A stretch of 64,000 nucleotides of DNA from Rachycentron canadum. Taxonomy: Eukaryota; Chordata; Actinopteri; Carangiformes; Rachycentridae. A program made the position numbers and the translations under genes. Shown piece by piece: positions 20,501-34,922 of the stretch. The stretch's first letter is position 1. Every line of letters starts with the position of its first letter. Under the pieces are notes generated by a model. It was not told the origin of the DNA. It ran no database searches and saw nothing but the letters and a program-made list of their open reading frames with translations. The stretch spans positions 8,977,271-9,041,270 of the forward strand of contig CM076650.1 of NCBI GenBank assembly GCA_038496675.1, written 5' to 3'.

Positions 20501-21665
20501 CAGTGTTGTCTGGGAGTAAATGTGTAGTTACATCTCATTGGTGTTAATTAAATCTTTAACAGGTGCTCGAATGGAACAAGAATTATGTTTTATATCAATT
20601 TCAAATATGTCAGTGTGAGATAGAATATTAATTTGCTATTGAATGTTATTAATGCTTATTAATTAATTGTACAGGGTTTGCGTTCAGGATATATATACAT
20701 GTGTGTATGTGTGTGGCTTTGGAGTCCTTTTTAATTTTATAAGGCATATAATATTTTTATTATTTCCATCTACAGTGATGTGTTGCCCAGTGTTTGGGTC
20801 TGATCCAGCTGCTATATCCAGCCTGTTTCCATGGGCTTCTGCTCTCCTTTAAAGACAAGTGATAGCACCAGCCTATATCAATCTGCCCACAGGATGCTTT
20901 AATCCAATATTAAGCAGATGAAATGTTGCACTGAGCCTGCGGTGCAGCAGTGGCGGCAGGAGCGGTTCTAAAATTTGTGCGCATACCCCTCAAACCTGAC
21001 CGCAGTCATGGACACCCTGCACCAAACTACCCAGTACAGCAGAACACAAACCTCTTCTTCCTCGGAACTGAATCCAAACGTCTCAGGTCTCAGTATCCTC
21101 TATTTATACACTGTGTATATTTACAACAGGCCGAATGATTAGGATGCTAGCGAGTAGCGCTAAAGCAAAGAGAATGTAGGGGCCATCTTCTTTGGCTATT
21201 CTGAGGAGACAACGAGTTTATTAGGGGTGAACCACCTCTCTGATGTCAAAGCTTGTTTTCAAAGAACCTGTCAGAGCTACTGTTCTGAACAACTTAGCAC
21301 CTTCTACAGTTGATTTAAATTTTCTTCTATATTTTTTTTTCATAAACTTTATTCTATCAGGTCATCTCAGTAAGATTTAGTAAAGCAGGAAAATACAGAA
21401 AACCATTAAACATTAAAAGTACGAGTACATAAACACATATAATTGTGTTCTTGGTTAAAAGGTGGAAATTACTTAGTGAGATTAGATTTACAAGATTGTT
21501 TTGCTATTATGCAATGTTATGGAACATTTTTGCCTGTAATATCCCTCTTTTTACAGAGTTTTACCATTTGTATTTCCACTGTCATCAACTATTAAGGACA
21601 AATTACTTGTGTAGTTACCTCCATCTTGTTTGGGGGATTTTTTTTTTTCATTGTACATATATATG

Positions 21666-21667
<2 letters not shown>

Positions 21668-21733
<66 letters not shown>
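21668..21733. repeat. (TG)n microsatellite
   Basis: About 33 pure TG units follow an ATATATATGCA stretch. A smaller (AC)n of about 9 units lies at 21,925-21,942. Confidence 0.95.
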
Positions 21734-21734
<1 letters not shown>

Positions 21735-22529
21735 CATTTGAATATGATGCACAATGATAAACTCTAGATATTAGAGATATAATATTAATCTCTTTTTGCT
21801 TGTGTTCATTTGACTGAATGTATTTATGTATGTATCATGTAATTCAGCAGATATTATATTCTCTTCAGTGCACTAGAGTAGATATTTACCTGTAGTTGAC
21901 CTTCTATACTGTCTCTGGGCACGCACACACACACACACACAGAGACACACACTGACAGTAAGACTCACCTACCTAAGTGTTCAGCACAGCTGGATTTAGC
22001 TGTTCATTAGCTGTATGAATGGTTGAGATGTTCTCAATAGATAAGTGTTATGGACATGCTCAGAATGTGAAGAATGATAACTAAAACTAAAACTTTTGTA
22101 GAGGGAAAACATCCATTATCACTTCTGTCAGCATGCTAGATTGTGGAATGTGATAATGATTTAAGTCTATTACTTCCTGACCTACTTTTGACAACACCAA
22201 ATCAGCTAAAATCAAATCAATCAATCAAAATAATATTTTTTATACTATTTTCTTTTTGTATTCATTTGACACATGTGCTCTTTACACCACACACAAATTC
22301 AGTTTACGTTATACTTGTTTACTGTGTCACATGATGATAAATCATTAAAATCACGACACTGTTATCAGGCAAATCTGTACAAATACTGTGTATCTGTCAT
22401 AACTGACTGTTTCCATTGCCTTGTGTTGGTTTGGTTTTTTGCAATATTTCAATTTTGTTGTTCCAGCTAAAGGGAAAACAAGACCGAGAATCTGCAATCA
22501 CGCTAGCAGCTCCTGTACTTAGGCATAGG

Positions 22530-22745
22530 CTTAAAGCTAAATGCTAAAATCAAGTTGGCATGCTAACATACTCACAATGACAATGATTATAATAGATTTC
22601 ACCCTCTTTGTTTAACATGTTAGCATGCTTAAATTTGCTACTTAGCACTAAACACAGAATACAGCTGAGCCTGATGGGTATAAACCTAAACAAACCAGTT
22701 GATGGTGCAATTTGAGGGCAGTAGAAACGGCTGTCCAACATTAAT
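22530..22745. repeat. Fish repeat fragment (GTTAGCATGCTAACA type)
   Basis: Diagnostic blocks are GGCATGCTAACATACTCACA, ATGTTAGCATGCTTAAA and ACAGCTGAGCCTGATGGGTA. I recall these from a very abundant fish interspersed repeat. The copy is decayed and has no coding capacity. Confidence 0.6.
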
Positions 22746-22804
22746 TTAAAAATATTTACCTTACTATACTTTCTCTATTATGTTCAACTAACTAGCGACT
22801 ATCA

Positions 22805-23200
22805 TATGCCAATGCAAAACTGCCATAAACCTGCATTTTATGGCCATCAGGGGGTGACTGTACCAGTTGCAAAAATAAGTCAGTTTGAATAGAGGGCTCA
22901 TTGTCCCAATCGCTAGTTTCAAATCTCCCTCAATACAACCTGATGTTCATTTTTTTCAATTGTTGTCCCATTTAGAGGAAAATAGACCATAAAACGGGGC
23001 ATGCATTAGGGTGTGGCTACCCCGTAAGGTCTGATCCACCCATCACTCCATCCCAGCTCCACCTTCTCCTCTAAATATGGTTTTATCTGGTTTAAAAAAA
23101 AACAAGATTGTGATGTCCAAATAACATTACTTGAGGTTTCAAAACAGCAGTTTACAAACCGGTTGCCACTTGGCAGCTCCCTGTGTCTGTCTGCTGTTTG
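22805..23200. repeat. Second type of fish repeat fragment
   Basis: Blocks such as TTTATGGCCATCAGGGGGTG, GACCATAAAACGGGGCATGC and GGTTTCAAAACAGCAG resemble another dispersed fish element. I cannot assign a class from sequence alone. Confidence 0.4.
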
Positions 23201-23329
23201 TTGCTGAGACAGTACAGTGTAGTGGTATTTTTGAAAAAATTACCTTAAACCTACTTTGAAACTGCACATTTTGATTTATAATTCTATGAAGAGTCATCAC
23301 CAAGAGTGACCCCATTCATTCATTTTTAA

Positions 23330-23580
23330 AAAAATCCATTGCATCCTCTTTAAGATATCACCAAAGTTAATGAATCATCCCAAGGGGGACATGAATGCCT
23401 ATATGCCAAATATCATTTAAATCTAAAAAACTGAGGCAAATTATTTCACTTGAAACCTTCAGCCATGGTAGTGTTAGAATGAACAAAGTCATTAGGATTC
23501 ATCTTCTGTTGGGAGCCATGGATAGTGGTGAAATTTCATGGCAATCATGACGCATTATGACAAGTGGTCACCTAAGAACT
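23330..23580. repeat. Fish repeat fragment, continuation of the 22.5-kb family
   Basis: The stretch has ATCACCAAAGTTAATGAATC, GGGGGACATGAATGCC and GGTGAAATTTCATGGCAATC. These are the downstream part of the family whose upstream part lies at 22,530-22,745, so an insertion of the 22.8-kb element between them is possible. Confidence 0.45.
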
Positions 23581-26259
23581 TTGCATTCTGTGATATTTAA
23601 GGAAAACGTGTTTCTGAAGAGCCCAACAACAACATAGATCGTGAGAGAGATTGTGAGATGAGATCTGGCTCTGAAAACAGACAGATGGAACAACTGCACT
23701 GAGAGGAAAGAAAGCAAAATCCCATCTACTCTCGGGGCGGCTGTTAAAGATACAGGTATAAGATCTACTTGAGCTTTGTTTTCCATCTATCATGAGGTCA
23801 TTAGTGCCTGCTGTCATCATGAGCTGCCCCCTGGATGAAGAGTTGATCCCGGGCAGTAGGGCTGGCCTCGACCCGGCTTCTCTCTCTCTGTTTATCTTAG
23901 ATGCTAGGTCATGTAATGTCGTTAATGTCTAATCTGGACAAAGGCAAACTAATGGATTAACAAACGCCAGCTCAAGAACAAACACATTTAGTCTTGTCGC
24001 TGTAGAGTTTTCTCTGTCTTAAAAGAATTTGGATTTAAACACAAATGATAAGCTTCGGAAATTCATGTCTTGATATTTTGCAGTATACTTCTCCACCATG
24101 AGAGGAATGTGAGTGAAATCCAAGAATAACAATGTATAAAAAGACTGCTGTGTTTGTTTCTATAGTTACCCCCAGCGGTGTGTGCCCCTTTTTATTCTTG
24201 GCTGGTCAAGTGAGGAGGGCAAGATTTATTTAGGGGATGCATTGAAAAGTGTGATACAGAATGCCTGGATGCAAATGGCATGTCTGCTATTTGGCCCACA
24301 CTTAAGAGAAGCTTGCTGAGAGGTTCATGGTGTTGTGTGAAAAGCATTATCATGTCCAGTAAAGCGATAAACTCTTTCAGGATAATAACTTAAGTTGTCA
24401 ACATTATCAAACGGTATCAAATTAAACCTAATTTATTTCCTGCTTCATGGTGTCATTCCAGATATTTTTCATCAACAGATCAGTCTTGCATTAGAGAGAA
24501 TCACTGATCATAACCACATCATAAGAACTCAACCTCACAAGATTCATCCTTATATACAGCAATGTACTGTCACTACATCCTTGACAGTAAAATGTAAAAA
24601 TGTCAGAAATTTCAAGCACTGCAAAAGAAACAACTGTGAAAATGTTTGAGCGATGCGCACAGATCTCTTCATCAAGCGTCGGGCTCAACTCAAAAGATGA
24701 TCCATAAAAGGCTACTAGATATTTTTATCTTAACATGACCTTGTGCACCATACTGAGTACACATTCTCACATTCTCACTGCATCCAGTACGACTGCATGA
24801 TGCCTCCATGCTGTGCTTTGTCAGTGTTTTATTTCACATTCATTTCACATCAACCAGCTAAGATAAAACTTGATGTGTTGTTAGAATAATAAATTATATA
24901 AAAAATATAATTTATATTTGATATTTTAGCTTATGAAAAAACTCACAACAACCTGCATCAAATATTTTCAATACACACTGATACAATAAGAAAGGGGATC
25001 TAAATGATGGACTACAGCATGTTTTAAATCCTAGAGACCAGTAATGTAGATTTAGCAACAACAACTTAAAGACACTTGACATTTAAGTTCTTGAGCAGTA
25101 TTTTAGCTGTGTTGCTTTTTTTTTTTTTTTTTTTTTTGCTCTGCTTGTGAGAGACCAAACAGTGTCCATACACCTGTCTTGCCAGCTGATGCCAGGTTAT
25201 TGTCCTTCTGTGTGGGACTAATTGCACCACTCTGGTGCCGTGGTGTCCCTCTGACACGACCTTAGGCACCCTGACTCATCAACACAGCACAAAAGCCTTT
25301 GAAGGATTATTTCACATAGTTCATGTGTATTGTCTCATTTTGCCCATAATTAAGATTATTTTTTTGTGACTTGTTCGGAACTCCTAGCTCTAGGGAGTAC
25401 CTCAAATCCAGGTTGAGTGTTGCAAAATGTATTTAATCTAGATTATCTTTAATAACACAAATCAAAAAAATCAATTGTTGTAAGAGATATGCACTGGGTT
25501 AGGAAAGGAGTCCCTGCGTTCAAGCTTTGGCCCAACAGAGACAAACTGATGGAACTGTAGTAAAGGATTTCATCCTCTATTCAAATAGCCCTCACCCTTC
25601 ATCTGACCTATCAGAGCATACGCATTAGATGCCATTAGAGGATCCAGTGTCATGTAATCAAAAAAAGCCCATTGTATAGTTAGTACATATACAGTTAAAT
25701 TCTTAAATGCTCTTAAAATAATACGAGGAAAACTATTGTATATCAATTTACGACATTTATATCACGAAAATACAATTTGTCAAATTTATTAAAACCTAAA
25801 TAAAGTAAAGAGACGAATATGGATATTGAGCACAGATTTCACTTAATCAGGCCAAATTAGCTTTTGCACTGACTTTTACTCCTTGGTTTTTTTTTTTTCC
25901 TGGGACATGGGGAGAAGGGTGGGTGGTGGCTGTGGTAGCATTTTCACAGTCTTGTCCAATGGTCTTTCTTAAATTAGCTATGGGGGCAGGAAGCTCCCTC
26001 CCTGTGCTGACAGAAGGAGGAGTCTGTGCCTGTCACTGTTTTCTGTTTCATTACTACTTGCACAGCCCTGCAGCATTCACCACACTTGTATCTCTGTGTG
26101 TCCACACAGAAACAGAGAGAGAGGGGACAGAGGGGACAGACTCCAAGGCCCAAACCACCAGAGAGAAGTTTTTTCTTTGATACTTTTTCCCCACTTGGGA
26201 GCATAATCTGCCTGCTACTGTTGACTTGTAAATAAATTGCAAGACAACTAGCAGTGGAT

Positions 26260-29200
26260 ATGGCTGGTTGTCTGCAAAGCTGCCAACTTTGTAGAAAGTG
26301 GGCATATTTGAGATACCTGCTTCTGACTTTTTCTCTCAGCTTTTGTTTTGCCCCAGTAGATGCAGAGCCGTTTGACCCAGCACACCTCTATCGTCACAGA
26401 TCCGGACCTAATGAAGACAACATCATCATTGCTAACAATGGGATCAGGGTGCCCTTTGGGAGGTCCGTGTATCTGGACCCTATTAATGACCTGGTAACAG
26501 AAGTGCAGCCCGGTGACCGCTGCCATATCACAGTTTTGGACAACGACCCACTGGCCCAGAAGCCAGGGATGCTGACCCCAAAAAAGTTCCCCTGCTCATT
26601 TGGACTGGATGAAGTGAAATACACTCATTTTGGATCTCGGAGCCCCAACAAGGATCGTGTGAAGCTGCAGCTTCGGTACGACTCCCAGACGAACACAGTT
26701 ATTATCCCTTTCATGCTGGAAGTAGAGGTGGTTTTCCAGCAGCTTGAGGTCCTCACCAGGAATATGCCTCTTAATGTAGAAAAGCTCAATGGTGACAGCA
26801 ACCCTATTGACAAAAAAGCTCTGGAGTTTTCCTTTGAGGATGGTGTCACACAGTGTAAAATCACCACTCTGGTCGGCGCTGGCGGTCTTCCCAGGTATGG
26901 CACTCTTTTGAATAACCCTACCAATGGCCAAATGATCAACTGTGATGAGTTTGTGAAACAGGGCATTCGCTACAAGCACACTGCTAAAACAAATTCACCA
27001 AACAGAGACTATATTCCAATGATGGTGGAGCTGCAAGATATTGAAGGCAACACAATAATGCAAGAACATTTTCAAGTGATGGTTAGAATCAGAGAGGGTG
27101 CAGAGAATACTCCTCCTAAACCCAGCTTTGTGGCCATGATGATGATGGAGGTTGATCAGTTTGTGATGACAGCTATTACAAGCGACATGCTGGCTGCTGA
27201 AGATGTTGAATCTGATCCAGATGATTTAATCTTCAACATTACTTCACCACTGAACCCTCAGCAGGGTTATATCATCAGTACAGATGATCAGAACCTGCCC
27301 ATCACCTCTTTCTATCAGAAAGACATCAAAGATCTTAAAATAGCCTATAAACCACCCTCGGAGGACTCAGAAGTAGAGAGGATTTTCCAGCTAGAGTTTG
27401 AAACTGTAGACACTGATGGTGCTGTGTCTGATACATTTGCTTTTATGATTGTGGTGAAGCCTATGAATACTTTGGCTCCTGTAGCGACCAAAAATACAGG
27501 GCAACTATTGTTTGAAGGGCAGTCCCGAGCACTCTCCAGCTCCCACAATTTAGAGATTAGTGATGAGGATAACCTTGAAGATGTGAGAATTACTGTCGTT
27601 GATGGCTTAAAGCATGGAGACCTGACAGTGCTCGGAGCTCGCAGGAAATTCTTTACACCTTCTGATCTAGATGCTGGCATTGTGGTGTACCAGCATGATG
27701 GCAGCGATACCTACAGCGACAACATTATTTTTCGAATGACTGATGGTAGTAATGAAGTGGAGTTTTTGTTCCCTATCACTATTGCTCCCACTGATGATGA
27801 GCCCCCTATTATCAATGCTAACACCGGTCTGGTGCTGTTCAAGAATGAAGTCATGCAGATCTCTCCTTTCATCCTGAGTGCGACAGATATTGATTCAGAA
27901 GACTCAACCATAAAGTTTATCTTAGAGGCGCCCTACTCTACTGTCGGGGAGCTGCTGCTAAGGCAAGTTGAGCCTCCATCTGACCCATCTCTCTGGAAGT
28001 TTAGCAAGACAGATGAGATGTTTGAGCAGGTGGTGACTGAGTGGTTTCAGCAGGATATTCTGGATGGAAAGCTGTTCTATCGCCACATCGGACCCCATAG
28101 CACCACCACTGTCATTGATCAGTTTGTTTTCCGGGTCCAAGATGATAATGACCCTCCTAATCAATCAAGTGAGAACATGTTCAGCATCAAAATCCACCCT
28201 GTTGATGACCTTCCCCCAGAGCTTTGCCCAGGCACCACGCTTCACATGACAGTTCAGGAATATGAGCTGACACACTTCAAAAAGAAATTCTTGTGCTATA
28301 GTGATTTAGATTCAGATGACAGGGACCTCAAGTACACCATCACTAAGCCCCCAACTGACACAGATGAGAACAATCCAGCCCCCTTAGGTGAAATTGTACT
28401 GACTGACAGTCCTGACACTGTAATTATAGAGTTCACACAGGCCCAGGTTAATCACCACAAAGTAGCTTACAAGCCTCCAGACCAGGAGCTGGGCATCACT
28501 CCAAAAGTGGCTCAGTTCACATTCATTGTGGAGGACACAGCCGGTAACACAGTGGAGGGACCATTCACCATTTTCCTACAGCCAGTTGACAACAAGCCCC
28601 CAGTCATTACCAACATAGGTTTCACTGTTATGGAAAGAAGTACATATATCATTACTGGGAAGGAGCTACATGCCACTGACACAGATACAGATGATGAAAA
28701 TATTATCTTTACTGTGACCCAGATTCCTCAATACGGGTATCTGCAGTACTTGGGGATCGACATGTCAATTGGTGAAACGTTTGTGCTTGAGGATATTGCA
28801 AATGGCCGCCTAAGTTACATACATGGTGGAGAAGAATCTCTCAGTGATGTTATCAAGCTTGACGTCAGTGATGGTTTCCATGACGTGCCCATCACCATCA
28901 AAATCACCATTGAGCCCGTCGATGATGAGACCCCCACCATTATGCTTCCAGCTGGTCTGCTCGGAGCCTCCATTGATGTACTGGAGAATGGAGCAACAGA
29001 GATTACAAGTAACGTCATTCAGGGCCATGATGAAGACACAGATGACCTCATGCTCACTTTTATTGTGGAAGAACCTCCCAGGCTGGGTGAAATCCTAGTA
29101 AACGGGGCTCCCACTGAGAGATTCACTCAGGAGGACATTATTAATGGGTTAGTAGTGTATGCTCACACATCTGGCGAAATTGGACCAGTCAAAAAACATG

Positions 29201-31796
29201 ACTCCTTTAACCTTACTCTATCTGACATGTCAGATCAGTGGGTTGTTGGTGGCAACAAGGTCCAGGGTGTGACGGTTCACGTCACCATCCTTCCTGTTGA
29301 CAGTATTCCACCTATTGTGAGCGTTGGAGAACAGTTTGTAGTTGTGGAAGGGGAGAAAAATGTCATTACTCTGGGCCACATCCAAGCTGAAGATATTGAC
29401 ACAGACAATGAAGACATCCTGTGCACCATCATTGTCCAACCAACATCTGGCTATGTGGAAAACATCTCCCCAGCCCCAGGTTCTGAGAAATCCAGGGCAG
29501 GGACAGCCATCACTGCCTTTAGCATAAAAGATGTTGCCCTTGGTCATATCTACTACGTCCAAAGCATCCACAAAGGTGTTGAACCGGTAGAAGATCGTTA
29601 CACCTTCCGTTGTTCAGACGGTATCAATTTCTCTGAACGCCACTTCTTCCCTATTGTCATCATTCCAGCTAATGATGAGAAGCCTGAAATTTTTATTCGT
29701 GAGTTTGTGGTAATGGAGGGCATGAGTCTGGTAATTGATACACCAATTCTGAATGCAGCTGATGCTGACATCCCTGGAGACGAGCTGTACTTTGAGATTA
29801 TCAAAAATCCCAAGCATGGCACAATAGTTCAGCAGCTCAACACTGGCACCATCCCTGTGGATAAATTTAACTTGGAACAAATCAAAGAGGCATCCAATAT
29901 TGTCTATGAACACGATGACTCAGAGACCAAAGAGGACAGTTTTGAAGTCAGACTCTCAGATGGAAAACATAAAGTGGAAAAAACTATTCTTATCATGGTT
30001 ATTCCTGTTGATGATGAGACACCAAGAATGGCTATAAACGATGGCCTTGATGTAGAGATTGGAGAGACAAAATTCATCAGCAACAGGGTTTTAAAAGCCA
30101 CAGATCTTGACTCTGAAGACAAAGACCTAACATACATTGTGCGGTATGGCCCTGGCCAAGGCTACCTCCAGAGAATCAACAAGTTTGGTGATGTTTTAGG
30201 AAACATCACTCTGGGAATGAATTTCACCCAGGACGAAATCGACAAACAGCTCATTCAATATGTCCACACAGGCCAGGAGGGAATCCGTGACCTGCTGAAA
30301 TTCGATGTCACTGATGGTATCAACCCCCTAATTGACCGCTACTTTTACATCAATATTGGAAGCATTGATATGGTCTTCCCAGATGTTATCAACAAGGGTG
30401 TGACTCTCAAGGAGGGAGGGAAAGTCACTCTCACCACTGACCTCCTCAGCACCACTGACATCAACAGTCCTGATGAATTCCTCAGCTTTAGCATCACAAG
30501 AGCACCTAGCAGAGGCCACTTAGAAAGCACTGATCACCCAGGGGTTCCCATTTCCACATTCACGCAACTGCAACTTGCTGGCAACAAGATCTACTACATT
30601 CACACCTCTGATGATGAGATGAAGATGGACAGCTTTGAGTTTGAGGTAACGGATGGTTACAATCCTGTCTTCCGAACCTTCAGAGTGTCCATCACTGATG
30701 TAGACAATAAAAAGCCTGTCCTGACTATAAACAGGCTGGTTGTGGAAGAGGGAGAAACTAAGCTCATCACACCATTTGAGTTGACAGCTGAGGATCGGGA
30801 CACCCCAGACAACCTGTTGCGCTTTATAGTCACCCAGGTACCAGTGCATGGGCAGCTGCTTTTCAACAATACCCAACCAATCTCAACCTTCACCAAGCAA
30901 GACCTGAATGAGAACCTTATCAGCTATAAGCACGATAGCACCGAGACCAGTGAAGACAGCTTCTCCTTCACTGTTACAGATGGTACACATACAGATTTTT
31001 ATGTTTTTCCTGACACTGTGTATGAGACACGCAAACCCCAGATGATGACCATTCATATTAACACGGTGGACAATGGTGTGCCACAAATTGTGGTCAATAA
31101 GGCTGCAGCATCACTGAAGGTCCTGCAAACAGGCCACCTGGGCTTTGTGATCACCAGCAAGACCCTCCGATCAGAGGATCGTGATAGTCCCCATAAGGCC
31201 CTGAAGTACATTGTGTCTGAGGCTCCTCTTCGTGGCTTCATCATGAACACTGCCCTGGGTAATGACAGCATCAAAACCTTCACACAAGGTAAGCTAATGT
31301 TATAATATCAAATCTTTTAACAGAGTTAAGAGTTTTTGTTTTTTTTTATCTAAGATTTTAGCATTTTTCTGTTCATTCTTTTGGTTAGATAGCCCACAAG
31401 TTTACTCTTTTGGCTTGCTCCCTACTAATATAATGGCATATGATAATAATTATTATTATTACTGCAATATTAATTATTAATTATTAATATAATAGGATTA
31501 GGAGCTTTATGATAGAATATTTAAAACAGATAAAACCTTTAGACTTTGTCTAAAATAATCCTAAACGCCTGACATCACATGCATCCTCTGTGGTCTATAT
31601 TACTTTACAGCCCAAGGGCTCTAACTAAAAGCTTATTAAAGTGGCTTAGTTTTTATAGTTGTCTTTTCAACTCCACTCATTCTGTCTATTTGTGTCAAAC
31701 CAACAGCTGATATCAATGACATGAAGATATGTTACGTGCTTTTGGATGGGAGCAACGCCACAAGCGATATCTTCTACTTCACAGTTGAAGACAACG
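26260..31796 (+). other. frem3: frem3 exons 1-2: signal peptide and 12 CSPG (NG2-type) repeats
   Basis: Exon 1 is a single 5,029-base coding exon, typical of FREM2-type genes. A leader with LLLTFSLSFCFAPVDA precedes the conserved N-terminal block (NNGIRVPFGRSVYLDP). I count twelve repeats, each opening with an acidic calcium-type motif such as DTDTDDEN or DLDSEDKD and closing with a VDDE-P or VDN-P spacer. The twelfth repeat is split, its last 30 residues coming from exon 2 (31707-31796, donor gtagga). Both exon joins are phase 1. Confidence 0.9.
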
Positions 31797-34257
31797 GTAG
31801 GAGCCTTTCAAATTTCATACTTGTGTGCGCTGACACCAAACTAGGGCCCATTACCAAGGAATCATTTGCCCGAAGGTTCTCCTCAGACTTTATCTGTCTT
31901 TTTTAATGGCTTCTTAAAAATGAAACTTCCTGCTCTCTGTCAATCACCCAAGTGTTTGCATCACAAAGACTTAGGGCATTTGGCCATGACTGACACCCAG
32001 TATAGAGCCGCCAACTCTTTTCACCCCACTGGAAAGGGTAGCAGGTTTAGAGGAAAAAGGTCAAATGAGACTTAAGCCAAACAATGGCTGTTGGTCGGTA
32101 AAGGTGAAAGAGATGGGCCTAACGCATACTCTAAACATTCGTGTTAATGAACAATAGGTTTCCCTCAGGGTGCTTCTCAGATCTTTCAAATGTTCCCTCT
32201 CATTATCTGTTTGAAGTGACGCTGTGAAATGTGTAAATTTGCATGATAATATAATCAGTAAATGCTTACTTCTTGGTCACTCTCACAAAAAATCTTACAG
32301 TTCGGCCTCGTATATATAATTGCCTTTGAGTGTAAATATTTTGTGAATGTTATTATTTAAAGAAAACTATGTATTTCTGCAGAAACCCATTCAATACTAT
32401 GTGGGGAAGACTTAACAAATAGAATCAAAAGTTCTAGTCATCAACATCCAATCGGGTCTTCTGCATTTCAAATTAGATGAATTCCTGTCTATCTCAGGTG
32501 CTCCACTGATCCACTTTGGTTTTCAATATGTTCTGACTGAAGATTATATTTCCTTATGGCCTGCAGTCATACAAGCCTCATTTTTAAAGTATTACTAATT
32601 TATACAGGTATAACTTGACAATCTTGTGGTTTTAAAACATCTGTGAACACATGATACAACGCATGATACAAACATTACAATGAATTATGCAAAATGTGAT
32701 AATGCAGCTTGTCACCTCTGACTCTCCCGTAGATTTCTCTTAAACAGTATTACAAATGTAGCAAATGGAAAGCAATAAAATGCAACAGCCGTCCTCTGCC
32801 CTTTAAGCATCAGCTGTAAAATACCAAACAAGACGTGGAAATGCAATCAATGGAAGAGGGAAAGTTTAGTCTGTAATTATGCTGGATTAAAGGCCACGTT
32901 AAAGCTCATACCACCATTATCATCAGGGCCATTAAGTGGGCAGAGCCAGGACGGTGTCAGCTTTTACTTAATTACTGACTTTTCTTAGTAAAGTGAAGCC
33001 ACATATTAGCCTCAACTGAACACCTACAAATTAACTTTTTTCCACAGACTGAAAGTGAAGCAGGTGATAATTTATTTTTAATAAAGGTCAGCAGCTCAGA
33101 CATTGCTTGAAATAGATAACCATTATTATTCTTACATGTCCAGCAATCTTGTTGTTAATATTTCTTTACCTTACATTTGTGAACTATTAATTTGTCTTAA
33201 GCAAAGCTGGTTGACATTCCTGTCTCTAACCACAGGAAGAGAACAAGAGCTTCAATTAGCTCAACAGTCCTTTTTCTGTTTGCTTTCCAACTTTGTTTAA
33301 GCTTCCAGACAACTCAGCTGAACCAGGTGCAGTGGCGCAGGATGGGACACAAAACAAAATCAAGTTTCTGTGTGACCATGGTTCACATGTAAAGGGCACA
33401 GACAAGGCCTTCAGCTCACACCACAGAGTACAGTCTATATAATTAATAGTATCAGCATATAATTCCACATAATAGATAAACTGGTTGTAGATTCAGCATC
33501 TCTCACACACACACACACACCTAAACATCCGGGGAAAAAAGATCAAATAGTAGATAAAAGTGGGACAAGCCAACCGATGAATGACTAATGTGAAGTGTTG
33601 AGGAGGTGACCGCCGGGGATGTGGAGGAATTAACCTGGACATGTAGGGACATGCAGGTGTGGAGCCTGCTGATGGTCAGCCGATCTGCTAAGTATCTGTT
33701 ATCATCTAAGTAGGTGAGCTGTTTGTGTGGGAAGCAAATCCCTGGGTCAGTAAAGATTTGCTCCTGCTTCCACTTAGTCGCCTCTGTTAGCATAGTCTCC
33801 CATAGCTTAAAAAGGAGAATTCGCTCAATAGTAATTGTACAAAATGTAAAACAGAAGTGTTTGCTCCAACACCATAAAAAGTGAGTAGAACTGGCATTTT
33901 TAAAGATTGGTATCAATAAAAATAGTGGCAGTTCCTCTGTTGCTTAGGATTTCAATGGAAACACATTGAGAAATTGGTGTGACACAAGGGACAGAACCAA
34001 AAAAGTACACTGTTGTTACGACTATTTGCTTTTCAAATAGTAGTATTTCTTTTCACTCTGAATGAAGTTTGATCATTGTGTTTCCTAAACACAGCTTTCT
34101 CAAACTATTTAGCTGAGTTGTTATGTTAAATGCAGCTTTTGTGTGATCTTGCGTTAGGACATACTCCTGAGATGCACTGATACGGGCAGGTCTTAGCAGC
34201 CTTTAAAAGGTACCTGCCACAACATGTACTACACTGATGCTTCTTTACGAGTGGGTC

Positions 34258-34329
<72 letters not shown>

Positions 34330-34843
34330 CATGACCATAGTTTCATGGAGTAGTGGCACAATGTGACACACCTTATTAATAATTAACAATATTAATAATT
34401 CTTGTAGACTCAAATGTTGCCAGTATGCATCAGTGTAACTGCAGACACAGCACATTAAGACCTTACTAAGAAACTTGAAGGTGCTAAGTGTGAAGTAGTG
34501 TGTGGCCAAGCACAGCTGAAGTGTGGCTGCTGTAATTGTGTCACAAGTGTGTCTTAGTAGGAGGTCAAGAGTGAACATTTAGTTTTAGGTTTTCAGGCTG
34601 GGAGTCTCAGTGTGTCTCAGTGTGGACCACTGGTCAGTGGTTAAATTCAAAACTCTGAGGAGAAAGTGAGCTCTGTCGAGTCAGGACACATCAATCAGTG
34701 TTTTAAACTTCTCAGCTCTTTGTGCATAAAGTGTTCAGCTAGAGAAGAAGTGAAATGAATTAGGTCAACTGGGTAGTCTTAGTGGAAATATGACTGTATA
34801 TATATTTTCTATATACATATATAGAAAATATATTCTGTATATT

Positions 34844-34922
<79 letters not shown>

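Larger units (their letters stand above)
11538..26259. other. Intergenic desert between the mucin-like gene and the Fraser-complex gene
   Basis: No gene is supported in these 14.7 kb. Open frames are short and lack partner exons with matching splice phases. The content is AT-rich DNA, homopolymer runs, one long TG microsatellite and several decayed interspersed repeats listed separately. In the human locus the corresponding interval also separates FREM3 from the glycophorin genes, so enhancers for either neighbour may sit here, but I cannot point to one. Confidence 0.55.

Noticed and set aside
26596..31283. Many minus-strand frames of 60-130 codons inside frem3 exon 1
   Set aside because: All overlap one continuous 5-kb plus-strand coding exon with twelve recognisable CSPG repeats.
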